Assembly: GCA_945829235.1 (NCBI GenBank)
Contig: CALZUA010000006.1
Span: 1 to 64,000, forward strand
Direction: 5' to 3'
Length of the DNA stretch: 64,000 nt
Source of the DNA: an uncultured Clostridia bacterium
Lineage (GTDB): Bacteria; Bacillota; Clostridia; Oscillospirales; Ruminococcaceae
The notes beneath the pieces were generated by a model. The model ran no database searches. It worked only from the letters and a program-made list of their open reading frames with translations, and was not told the DNA's origin. The position numbers were made by a program, and so were the translations under genes. Below, in pieces: positions 1-7,408 of the stretch; position 1 is the stretch's first letter; each line of letters starts with the position of its first letter.

Positions 1-718
1 GGTGTTCCACAAAATAAAGCACCCGGGAAATGCACTCGTCCTGTGCTTCCCGGGTATTGCCGAAGGCGGTTCTGTTGACGTGGACGTGCAAGCCGCACGT
101 TGAGGTTTTGTGACTGCGGTAATACATGTGGATTGCCGATTCCATAAGTTCTTCCCACGGCATTTTTGTCTTGTGATAACGCAGCGTCATCGGGTGCGTC
201 ACGATTTCCATTCCGTCGTTGAGCGAGCCGTCCGACTTTATGTAAATATGCTCCGCAAGCCGGTTTCCGATATACAAAAGAGTATCGGCGTGGTCGCTGT
301 CCTTGCCGCCTTCATCGATTTCGAGTTCCACGCCGAAATATCGTTTCGAGTCACCATAAAATATGGGTTCGGGCTTGTAGTTGTACTCGTGAATTGAGCT
401 TTGGCAGCGCTCGTCATAACAGCGGTCGCAGTAGGCGTAATCGTCATCATCGTAGTTGGCGTAGTCACGGTGAATAATTCTGCCGCAGCACTCGCAGGTG
501 GTGTAGTAGTCATCATAGCAGCGCTGGCAGAGCGTCAGGCTGTCCGAGCCCGCGTTGTCTTCAGTCCAGATACGCTCGCCGCAGTTTTCGCAAGTGACGG
601 TTTCGCTGTGATAGCAGTCGGGGCAAAACAATTCGCCCTGAAATTCGTAGTAATCCTCCGCGTTGAGCTCGGCGCCGCAGCAGCCGCAAACGAGACGGTC
701 GTTTTCTTTGTTGTCCAT
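1..718 (-). CDS. Amidoligase-type protein with N-terminal zinc ribbons (partial)
   Basis: The reading frame is open from an ATG at 718 down to the window edge, so the C-terminus is missing. The first ~120 residues hold several CxxC knuckles (VCGCCG, LFCPDC, TCENCG, LCQRC, TCECCG, YCDRC), which suggest treble-clef or LIM-like zinc ribbons. Then come the hallmarks of the putative amidoligase family (ATP-grasp-like enzymes related to gamma-glutamylcysteine synthetase): YFGVELEID, SDGSL, EIVTHPM and CGLHVHVNR. Such proteins are common on phages and mobile elements of gut Firmicutes; their substrates are unknown. DUF960 lies just upstream in the same direction (16 bp), so the two are probably co-transcribed. 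The family assignment rests on motifs. Confidence 0.75.
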   Translation of the reverse strand, partial: MDNKENDRLVCGCCGAELNAEDYYEFQGELFCPDCYHSETVTCENCGERIWTEDNAGSDSLTLCQRCYDDYYTTCECCGRIIHRDYANYDDDDYAYCDRCYDERCQSSIHEYNYKPEPIFYGDSKRYFGVELEIDEGGKDSDHADTLLYIGNRLAEHIYIKSDGSLNDGMEIVTHPMTLRYHKTKMPWEELMESAIHMYYRSHKTSTCGLHVHVNRTAFGNTREAQDECISRVLYFVEH

Positions 719-733
719 AGTATTCCTCCTGAT

Positions 734-1021
734 TCAATATTCTTCTGCCAAAAGCATTGTGGTGTGGGTTTCGTCGTCGATGACGAAGATTTTTACGGTG
801 ATGGGGTTGTCCGTGCGAAATTCGAGCGTGCGCTCGTAGGGCGGCTGTTCCTGAATGTGGGTAATGTGCTGGATTGTGCCGTCGGTCGTGAGCTTGAAAA
901 CTTGCAGGTAGTCTTTCTCCGTGACCTCCATACTGTCGATGCAGTCCCAGAGGATGATTTGGAGCTCGAGCGGCACTGTGGTGTTTACGCCTCGCGTGGC
1001 GTAGCGTGGACTTGTGAACAT
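734..1021 (-). CDS. DUF960 family protein
   Basis: A 95-residue protein whose N-terminus (MFTSPRYATRGVNTTVP, then LELQIILWDCID) matches the DUF960 family, small proteins of unknown function found on Firmicute mobile elements and plasmids. A GGAGAAATT ribosome site precedes the ATG. It is the first gene of a two-gene unit with the amidoligase-type gene. There is no signal peptide or membrane segment. Function is unknown; family recognition is fairly secure. Confidence 0.75.
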   Translation of the reverse strand: MFTSPRYATRGVNTTVPLELQIILWDCIDSMEVTEKDYLQVFKLTTDGTIQHITHIQEQPPYERTLEFRTDNPITVKIFVIDDETHTTMLLAEEY

Positions 1022-1044
1022 AATTTCTCCTTTCCCGGAAACAC

Positions 1045-1075
1045 AAAAATCCCCGAAGCAATGGCTGCTTCGGGG
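1045..1075 (-). terminator. Hairpin terminator or attenuator upstream of DUF960
   Basis: A perfect 10-bp stem CCCCGAAGCA/TGCTTCGGGG (1051-1060, 1066-1075) is followed on the minus strand by ATTTTTG. It lies only 24 bp before the DUF960 start, so it either ends an upstream transcript or attenuates the DUF960 operon. The remaining intergenic DNA to 1383 shows no convincing gene. Confidence 0.55.
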
Positions 1076-1383
1076 AAAATCTGTATTGCTCCGAACATAT
1101 CAAAAGAATAATATATAATTGATGTGATATTAGGTACTATTCGCAAGGGTTAATACTGAATATAATTCAACATTGATAAATAAGCCTTTGGTTTAAAACA
1201 AATGATTTGAAAATTAAAAAACTGCAACCGTTTTCACTATATCCGCTCATTCAATAATTCCGACCTGCTAATGAAAGGAATTATTCTGAAGACAAGCGGA
1301 GTTATAGACGCGCTTATAGGTTTCTTTGAAAATATCATTTTTGATTGAAATAATGCACAGGGGGAGCCTCGTGAATTTTTTTG

Positions 1384-1420
1384 CGAAAAAATAACCCCCG
1401 AGTAACCGTTCGGGGGTTAT
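1384..1420 (-). terminator. Rho-independent terminator of the 1541-3484 gene
   Basis: A perfect 11-bp stem ATAACCCCCGA/TCGGGGGTTAT (1391-1401, 1410-1420) is followed on the minus strand by TTTTTTCGC. It lies about 120 bp past the stop codon at 1541. Between them a frame without a start codon stays open on the minus strand (see findings). Confidence 0.75.
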
Positions 1421-1540
1421 AATCAGTATTCACTCAAAACATATATACCGTTATTTCACCTTCCTCACCCTTCCCATACTCGCGAAGGAAGTATCCATAC
1501 TTATCGTGATACAAGTAATACTGTTCATTGATAAATGAGA

Positions 1541-3484
1541 TTACTTCTTTATAGATGTAATACGTTCCAAATCTTGTTGCAATTCAGCCGTATCAATTCC
1601 AAAATCTTTAGCATAGTCAGATAAGTTCTGCAATGCCTCCTGAGACGATTTATCTCCGGAAGACAGTCGTATGTTAAGGAGCACAAACGACTTATATATT
1701 CCCTCATCAACAGGGGTTCTACGCAGCTTTTCAACCATAAGGGGATACAAGTAGCTATAATTCTGCGCAGATGTGTGATTTTGTAATTTTGAATTCAACA
1801 CCTTGTCACTAAGGTCAGAAATGTTCTCCCCATTATAAATAACCTCACCCACCAACGGAGTAAATGCAATATTTTTCGTAGAAAGTATATTCAAAATCAC
1901 CTGGCTGATATCCACACAAGCGCTTTTGAATGCATTTGTGAATTCAGCAAGTTTCTCGGGAGTGTTTAATGCAGATTGTCCCATTTTCTTTATTTCAGAA
2001 TTATTTATGGACTCAACAATACAGTCACCAATACCGTGTAGAATGCCGCTACCTGCGTTCATAACTCCGGCAGCTATAGAAGATTTTATTGAAGCATCAA
2101 TTGTTCCTCTAATAGTTGTTCCAAATCCTGCTCCCGTCCAATATCCTCTTGTTGCTTTTGAATAAGCGGTCTTCAGATGAAGTTCCGCAGCCCGTCTGTC
2201 TATAGCATCGAGTCGTTTCTGAAATTCAGGAACGCGAGGCAGCAACGACAAATCATCACACATAGACAAAATATCTTCACTGCAATAAGAATCAACGCCA
2301 AAGTGCATAAGCAGCTTTATGCTCCAATCAATCATTTCCGCCAAATGATTAGCATAATTATTTCCAACAGAATTTACAAATTTCTCCAAATCGTATGAAG
2401 TGCGATTACACTCACCCGAAAAAACAAATGAGAGTTGGTGTATTTCAAATTCAATTCCACGGCAAACTTGATTCCATTGAAAGAATTGACTAGGTGCTTT
2501 CAATTCATAATTATACAAAAAGCGATACTTGGTTTCCTTGGATTTAGTAGGCATCACCAAAGCACCCATAACGCCATATTGGTCAAGAATTTGTTTTGCT
2601 TCTTTTACGCCATTTGAAGAAGCAAAATACAAGTATTTATTTGCTGTATAATACATGCGGGTATCCGAGCCAAACCAATACTCCTTTCCCAAGAAGCACA
2701 ATGCCTCATAGTAGTCTTCCGAAGTATCGTCAACATCTGAACAATTAATGTATTTCTGGGCATACATTACCGACAAATCATGTGAATTGCTGCGTTTGTT
2801 CTTTTCACCCAAGATGTGACTTTTGTATAATTCAAGGTACCCCTCGCATGATATTTGAAAACTCTGGTTTTTCTCAAGAGCTAAACAAATCTCCTCTGCA
2901 CTTGACAGTTTGGCTTTCTTGCAATAGCAAAGCATAAGCATATATGCACTTTCGTTCTTTTCGGTATCATAACCGCTATTGTTCACATGCTCAAACAACG
3001 AAGCAGCTTTACCTATTTCACCTTGACGAAAATAAACAACGCCCTTTAAATAATCAATAACGCAATTCATTTCGTCATCCGATGTTTCAACCTTTTCCAG
3101 TGATTTCAAAATATCATCGTACTTATTTGACGACACATTATAATCCGTAAAACCGTATACTTCGGTAATACTATTAAAATCTCCTGCTTTTGCAGCAAGT
3201 TCCAGACATTTAGAATATTCGTTATTTTCTTTTTTGGTAATTTTCAACAGTTCCAGAATTGCTTCTTTATTGTTGAAATCTTCAACAAGCCTTATCAGAA
3301 TCTCTCTGTACTCTTGTGTTAAAATAACATCTTTGTCGTATTTCTTTTTTGCCAATTTCAAAGCCTTTTCAGGATTTGACTTGATTTTCGAGCGAATATT
3401 TGAAAGAACTAATTTTGAATGACACCATGAAAAAATTGAGTAAATAACGCCACATACAACAATAATTCCGATAATATACCACAT
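1541..3484 (-). CDS. Membrane-anchored repeat protein, unknown function
   Basis: About 647 residues. One N-terminal hydrophobic segment (WYIIGIIVVCGVIYSIF) acts as an uncleaved anchor. Residues ~35-300 look like degenerate helical TPR/Sel1 repeats (for example YLKGVVYFRQGEIGKAASLFEHV, then AEEICLAL and LCFLGKEYWFGSD). A Gly/Ala-rich stretch near residues 450-500 (AGFGTTIRGTIDASIKSSIAAG) could insert in or lie on a membrane. GGGGG sits 7 nt before the second ATG at 3484; an ATG at 3490 is the alternative start. An Lgt-like enzyme and a Cys-rich lipoprotein lie upstream in the same direction, 23 bp away, so the three probably form an operon. I do not recognise the family. Confidence 0.65.
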   Translation of the reverse strand: MWYIIGIIVVCGVIYSIFSWCHSKLVLSNIRSKIKSNPEKALKLAKKKYDKDVILTQEYREILIRLVEDFNNKEAILELLKITKKENNEYSKCLELAAKAGDFNSITEVYGFTDYNVSSNKYDDILKSLEKVETSDDEMNCVIDYLKGVVYFRQGEIGKAASLFEHVNNSGYDTEKNESAYMLMLCYCKKAKLSSAEEICLALEKNQSFQISCEGYLELYKSHILGEKNKRSNSHDLSVMYAQKYINCSDVDDTSEDYYEALCFLGKEYWFGSDTRMYYTANKYLYFASSNGVKEAKQILDQYGVMGALVMPTKSKETKYRFLYNYELKAPSQFFQWNQVCRGIEFEIHQLSFVFSGECNRTSYDLEKFVNSVGNNYANHLAEMIDWSIKLLMHFGVDSYCSEDILSMCDDLSLLPRVPEFQKRLDAIDRRAAELHLKTAYSKATRGYWTGAGFGTTIRGTIDASIKSSIAAGVMNAGSGILHGIGDCIVESINNSEIKKMGQSALNTPEKLAEFTNAFKSACVDISQVILNILSTKNIAFTPLVGEVIYNGENISDLSDKVLNSKLQNHTSAQNYSYLYPLMVEKLRRTPVDEGIYKSFVLLNIRLSSGDKSSQEALQNLSDYAKDFGIDTAELQQDLERITSIKK

Positions 3485-3512
3485 ATACATACCCCCATTA
3501 AAGCAGATTTAA

Positions 3513-4241
3513 TTATTTTCGCTTGTGCCTAACGAAAACAAAAGTCATGCACGAAATCAAAATAGCCAATGATATCCATTGTGACGTTGAAAAGCAGCCC
3601 CACACGCCCCTAATACTATCACCACGGAAGAATTCTAATATGAACCTTATCACAGAATAGCTGGATAAATACACTAACAGCAAGGGAGCCTTAAACTGTT
3701 TCTTTTCAACCATAAGCAACAGAATAAAAATGATGAAACAGCAGAATGCTTCAACTAATTGCACAGGAAATCTCGTTACATCGGGCTCTGATGCCATAGC
3801 AAACCCAAACCCGCAAGGTATGCCATAGCAACATCCTCCCATAAAGCATCCGATTCTGCCCAAAGCATGAAAAAGCGGAAAGCACGGAGTAATACATTCA
3901 AATAATTCAGACAGGCTTATTTTATTAACCTTGCCAAATATCCAAACGCCTGCAATAGCACCCAGAAGACCGCCATAGAACACAAATCCGCCATTAAATA
4001 CAACTTTACTTAGTTTATCAGCAGAAAATTCTTCATCCAACTTAGGAATCATGGTAATCATAAAAAGCAAACGGCTGCCAATCAACAAACCAATTCCCAG
4101 AGCAGATACTAATTGCAATTTTTTTAATATGCCAAGCGATAATTTACGGCTTCTATAGATAAATAATATAAATGCAAGTACAAACCCTATTGCCGCACAA
4201 ACGCCGTAAAGCGGCAAAACTATTTTAATAAAAGGATACAT
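3513..4241 (-). CDS. Prolipoprotein diacylglyceryl transferase-like protein (Lgt paralogue)
   Basis: A 242-residue polytopic membrane protein with about seven hydrophobic segments. It carries Lgt-like motifs: FNGGFVFYGGLLGA (compare the family's HxGGLxxxGG region), ALGRIGCFMGGCCYGIP (compare GRxGNFxN) and FPVQLVEAF. Lgt moves diacylglycerol from phosphatidylglycerol to the lipobox Cys of prolipoproteins. Several canonical polar residues are replaced by Cys or Gly, so this is probably a specialised paralogue and not the housekeeping enzyme. It starts 4 bp after the stop of a Cys-rich lipoprotein gene, a likely dedicated substrate. The ribosome site is weak, which suggests translational coupling. 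Confidence 0.75.
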   Translation of the reverse strand: MYPFIKIVLPLYGVCAAIGFVLAFILFIYRSRKLSLGILKKLQLVSALGIGLLIGSRLLFMITMIPKLDEEFSADKLSKVVFNGGFVFYGGLLGAIAGVWIFGKVNKISLSELFECITPCFPLFHALGRIGCFMGGCCYGIPCGFGFAMASEPDVTRFPVQLVEAFCCFIIFILLLMVEKKQFKAPLLLVYLSSYSVIRFILEFFRGDSIRGVWGCFSTSQWISLAILISCMTFVFVRHKRK

Positions 4242-4244
4242 ATA

Positions 4245-4649
4245 TCACGAACAAGCTAAACAGCCGTAAACAGGTTTCACTTTATTGTCTGAATCAACAA
4301 TGGGGTAATTCACACAATAACAACTAAAACACGATGTTCCAAAACAGCCACCACATATTTTGGTTGAAGAAAAGTATTCGTCAAGCCCCTTTTCATCACT
4401 TGCGGTTGCTCCAAAGCAATCAATACAACCATAATATGTGCCACCGGCTCCACATGAGTCGTGATTATATCTGTAATCACAACCTATACAAGATAAACAG
4501 TCGCTATGAGATTCCAACTTAACGATATTACTAATGGCTTCAATATCCTCTGCCGAAAGATGACTTTCATTCGAACCGCATCCGCTAAAAATAAACAAGC
4601 AAACAGCCAAAGCCATTATACTCAGAACCGTAACAATTTTTTCTTTCAT
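4245..4649 (-). CDS. Cysteine-rich lipoprotein
   Basis: A 134-residue protein with a lipoprotein signal peptide (MKEKIVTVLSIMALAVC, then LFIFSGCG, with the lipidated Cys at residue ~24). The mature part has 13 further Cys in short repeats such as CLSCIGC, YGCIDC, ICGGC, CFSCYC and YGCLACS. That spacing suggests a disulfide-stabilised or metal-binding module. It is immediately followed by the Lgt-like gene, so the pair looks like substrate plus lipidating enzyme. The Cys-rich family is not recognised. The lipobox is secure; function is unknown. Confidence 0.7.
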   Translation of the reverse strand: MKEKIVTVLSIMALAVCLFIFSGCGSNESHLSAEDIEAISNIVKLESHSDCLSCIGCDYRYNHDSCGAGGTYYGCIDCFGATASDEKGLDEYFSSTKICGGCFGTSCFSCYCVNYPIVDSDNKVKPVYGCLACS

Positions 4650-4750
4650 TTTGATAAACTCCTTAACATATAAATTAGTTATTACGCCGAATACAAGTAT
4701 TCAACATTCCGGTTTTTTGGGATAATTTTTGATAAAATTTGTAAGAGGAT

Positions 4751-5101
4751 TCATTCCTCATCCTTATCCTCCTCGTCCTCCTTCTTACGCTTCTGGAGGA
4801 CGCTCTCGATAAACTTCAGCGAATAACCCGCAGCGCGAGCGATATTGGCACGCTGACGTCTTTCGGTGGTTTGCTTGGCAAGGTCGGCTATGTACTCGGC
4901 ACGATAGAGCTTCATCGGACAGTCGATTTTATCGCCGTGAAAGTGCTTGTACAGCTTCAGCATATTCTCTGCACCCAAAAGCTGATACAGCTCAAAATAG
5001 CTGTCCGTCAACGCCTCGGCTTCGTTGCCCTCAACGTTAAATGCCTCATATACGCCTTTTTCATCGAGCAAGTTCAAATTGATGTCTTCATTTTTATTCA
5101 T
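4751..5101 (-). CDS. Mor-like transcription activator family protein
   Basis: A 116-residue protein resembling the small Mor/C activators of Mu-like phages. It has a central helical part (SYFELYQLLGAENMLKLYKHF), a PMKLYRAEY motif and a C-terminal helix-turn-helix-like segment (QRANIARAAGYSLKFIESVL), ending in a charged tail KRKKEDEEDKDEE. It probably binds DNA. AAAGGAGG lies somewhat far upstream of the ATG. It appears monocistronic. The Mor assignment rests on overall shape and is moderately sure. Confidence 0.55.
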   Translation of the reverse strand: MNKNEDINLNLLDEKGVYEAFNVEGNEAEALTDSYFELYQLLGAENMLKLYKHFHGDKIDCPMKLYRAEYIADLAKQTTERRQRANIARAAGYSLKFIESVLQKRKKEDEEDKDEE

Positions 5102-5283
5102 TTCGACAAAATCCTCCTTTTAACTGATTATAGCATATATAAAGCCAACGATTCAATTCCTAAAACGGAAGAAATTAAGCACCGTTTTATTCTCCTTTTA
5201 TTGTAAATATATCCCAAAGTACAATCGCTATCTTCTGCAAATGCAGAGGACAGCGATTGTGCTTATGATGAATACTCGGGAGG

Positions 5284-5427
5284 TTACTTGCCTTTACGCA
5301 AATTATCCTTTATTTTGCTATATTGTGAGAGCTTTTCGTACTTACACTGCAAGCAGGGATTTACGAGAGTTTTTACGGTTCCAAGCCTATATGGACAGGT
5401 CGAACAAGGAGAAAACAGATTTAACAT
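5284..5427 (-). CDS. Small CxxC protein, unknown function
   Basis: A 46-48 residue protein (starts at 5433 and 5427 both possible) with paired Cys motifs CSTCPYR and CLQCKYEK, likely a zinc knuckle. GAAAGGGTG precedes the ATGs. A longer frame reaching 5505 has no ribosome site and an implausible N-terminus, so the short start was chosen. A hairpin (ACAATCGCT...AGCGATTGT, 5221-5259) lies downstream. Function is unknown. Confidence 0.5.
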   Translation of the reverse strand: MLNLFSPCSTCPYRLGTVKTLVNPCLQCKYEKLSQYSKIKDNLRKGK

Positions 5428-5513
5428 ATACATCACCCTTTCTGAAATATGTCTGACTGCTTTAATTATATTATAACAGAATGAACCGTGAATTAGGTAA
5501 ACCACCGGTTGAC

Positions 5514-6410
5514 TTATACGCTGCCCAAAAGAGGAAGGTTGTAATCAAACAGTACCGTATTTATTTCAAAAATGTTATAATTCCCCGATTCGATGAAATA
5601 TGAAACGATAATATCGGTCTTGTCGCTTCTCGTAAGGGTGTAACCCGCGCACTCCAGCAGCTCATCTGTTTCCGCAAGCGTCAATTTAAGAGCAACCGCA
5701 AACGCAAGAGCAGTGCTCTTTTTCGGATGATAGTTTTTATCGGAGCGGATTTTTGAGAAAACCTGCTTGCTGAAATTTGCCGCCTTATAAACCTCCGAAT
5801 CGGTCAAACCACGCTCATCAATCATCTTCATCAGCTTTTGTGAAAATGAAATATCTTGATTTTTCAGCCGCTCTTTCAGCTTGCCCATATTTATTCCCGG
5901 AGCAAAGGAATGTGGGTTTGAGCCATGAAAATCAAACGGTTTGCCCGTGTGCATATTATCGTACTCGGGGCGTTCTTCCGAATAATTTTCGGCAATATAA
6001 CGCTGAATCTTATCAGCCAAATCAACATTCAGCTTTGCCGCTCCCTTGTCTAAAACCACAAGCATTACAAACAGTTCACTCTCGCTCGATTTAAGGAAAT
6101 CCGAGATTGCTTTTTGTGCAACAGCCAAATCCGTTTCTTTCGGGCAGCCGGCTCCCGAAGAAATCAGCGGAAAGGCTATTGATTTGCATTTATTCTCGGC
6201 GGCAAGCTCAAACGAATTCTTGTAGCAGGAATAGAGCAAGTCCTCCTCGCCGTTTTTCCCGCCGTTCCATATCGGGCACACCGTATGTATGGTATTTCTG
6301 CGTCCTTTTGTGAATTTTGCCGAACCTGTTTCACCGCCGTTGTTTTCCGCTTTTACCACAACATCTGCGCGAACCTTTGTGATATCGGCACGAATGATAT
6401 TGAAAGGCAT
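5514..6410 (-). CDS. Macro domain protein with C-terminal helical/HTH-like domain; loop deletion
   Basis: Start set at 6410, where GGAGTG precedes the ATG of MPFNIIRADITKV; the frame reaches 6527 but without a ribosome site. Residues 1-~150 are a macro (Appr-1-p processing) domain that binds or hydrolyses ADP-ribose: GETGSAKFTKG, IHTVCPIWNGG, EEDLLYSCYKNSFELA, SIAFPLISSG. Directly after KAENN the chain jumps to GGETGSAK. The ~30-35 residues that normally follow, including the GGGVDGAIH catalytic loop, are absent. Residues ~195-298 form a helical domain (DERGLTDSEVYKAANFSKQ) like that of other clostridial macro-HTH fusions. It may still bind a ligand, but hydrolase activity is doubtful. Confidence 0.8.
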   Translation of the reverse strand: MPFNIIRADITKVRADVVVKAENNGGETGSAKFTKGRRNTIHTVCPIWNGGKNGEEDLLYSCYKNSFELAAENKCKSIAFPLISSGAGCPKETDLAVAQKAISDFLKSSESELFVMLVVLDKGAAKLNVDLADKIQRYIAENYSEERPEYDNMHTGKPFDFHGSNPHSFAPGINMGKLKERLKNQDISFSQKLMKMIDERGLTDSEVYKAANFSKQVFSKIRSDKNYHPKKSTALAFAVALKLTLAETDELLECAGYTLTRSDKTDIIVSYFIESGNYNIFEINTVLFDYNLPLLGSV

Positions 6411-7180
6411 ATTTTCACTCCTCGTATTATATGAACAATTGATATTTCTATTATATACCAAATTTGAACATTTGTAAATACCGAAAGTCACTTTCTTTCC
6501 TCTTTTTTCGAACGATTGTTTGCTCATAATCTGACTTACTTTCGATTTAATAGCCCTTTTCCTTGCGTGTTGTTATTGAACCTTTCTATTGTAACAAAAA
6601 CCCTGCCCACATCGGTAGGAGTATATCATTTCAAATCGTTTCGCAAAAACGTATGGATTTGAGATTTTGATTTTGCTATGAGTTTTGCGACAAGAAATAC
6701 CCAAAAATCATTGGATTATGGAGCATAGAAAATATGTCGCATAAACGAACGTTTATGATAGTAGCATCAGAATGACCGATGCCTTTTCTGCGAAATTCAA
6801 GCCGGTCTTAATAACTCAACCCCACTGTCAATGTTAAAATTTCTGCCAGTGTTCTTAATTCCTTTCATATAAATTTCTATCCGCTTACCCTACAAACTGG
6901 AAAAAGCCACTCCGCTCCGAACTTGGAGCAGAGTGGTCAATTAGAGTAATTATGAATAGTTTATGGGAGCAGCTTGCATTTATTATTCCCATAGATATAA
7001 TATATAAATCTTCAAACATAATAAACGAGAGTCTATTCAAGGAATCAAACGGGCTGCTGTAGATTTCAGCAAAACTGACAAGTAGCCCATTTATACAAAC
7101 TTCAAAAATTTGCCTTATCGATGCCTAAATCCAACGCTGAATTTGAAAAGTGTTATCATCGATTTGAATTTCACAATCAG
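6411..7180. other. Gene-poor intergenic DNA left of the mobile element
   Basis: About 770 bp with no credible coding frame. The only structure seen is a stem CCACTCcGCTCC/GGAGCaGAGTGG at 6907-6936, which could be a weak terminator or transposon debris. The left end of the neighbouring mobile element probably falls in this stretch, but no direct repeat matching the right side could be found by eye. Confidence 0.4.
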
Positions 7181-7277
7181 GCGGATTAACAAATTTTTAT
7201 TCCGAGTGATTGCATAATCATGCAGTCAATATTTCAAATTAGATTTTTGGAACGAGGAGAAAAATTTGTTAATCCGC
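7181..7277. repeat. 18-bp perfect inverted repeat, candidate oriT or operator
   Basis: GCGGATTAACAAATTTTT (7181-7198) recurs as its exact reverse complement at 7260-7277, with a 61-bp spacer. Inside the spacer is a second, imperfect palindrome around TGCATAATCATGCA (7211-7224). It sits 130 bp before the coupling-protein gene of the mobilization module, where an origin of transfer or a repressor operator would be expected. The repeat is seen directly; its role is inferred. Confidence 0.6.
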
Positions 7278-7408
7278 TGTAATACGGAAAATATTCAAAT
7301 AAAGAAAAAAATTTTTTTAACGTCAAATCGTCCAATTTTTCGCCAGAGTAATATGGCATAATATTACAAGAGCCAACCGGCTCAAAAAAATTTCTATGGA
7401 GGTAAAAA

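Noticed and set aside
401..1111. 236-residue plus-strand frame and 180-residue minus frame 561-1103
   Set aside because: Both are shadows of the amidoligase-type gene and DUF960, which show clear family motifs.
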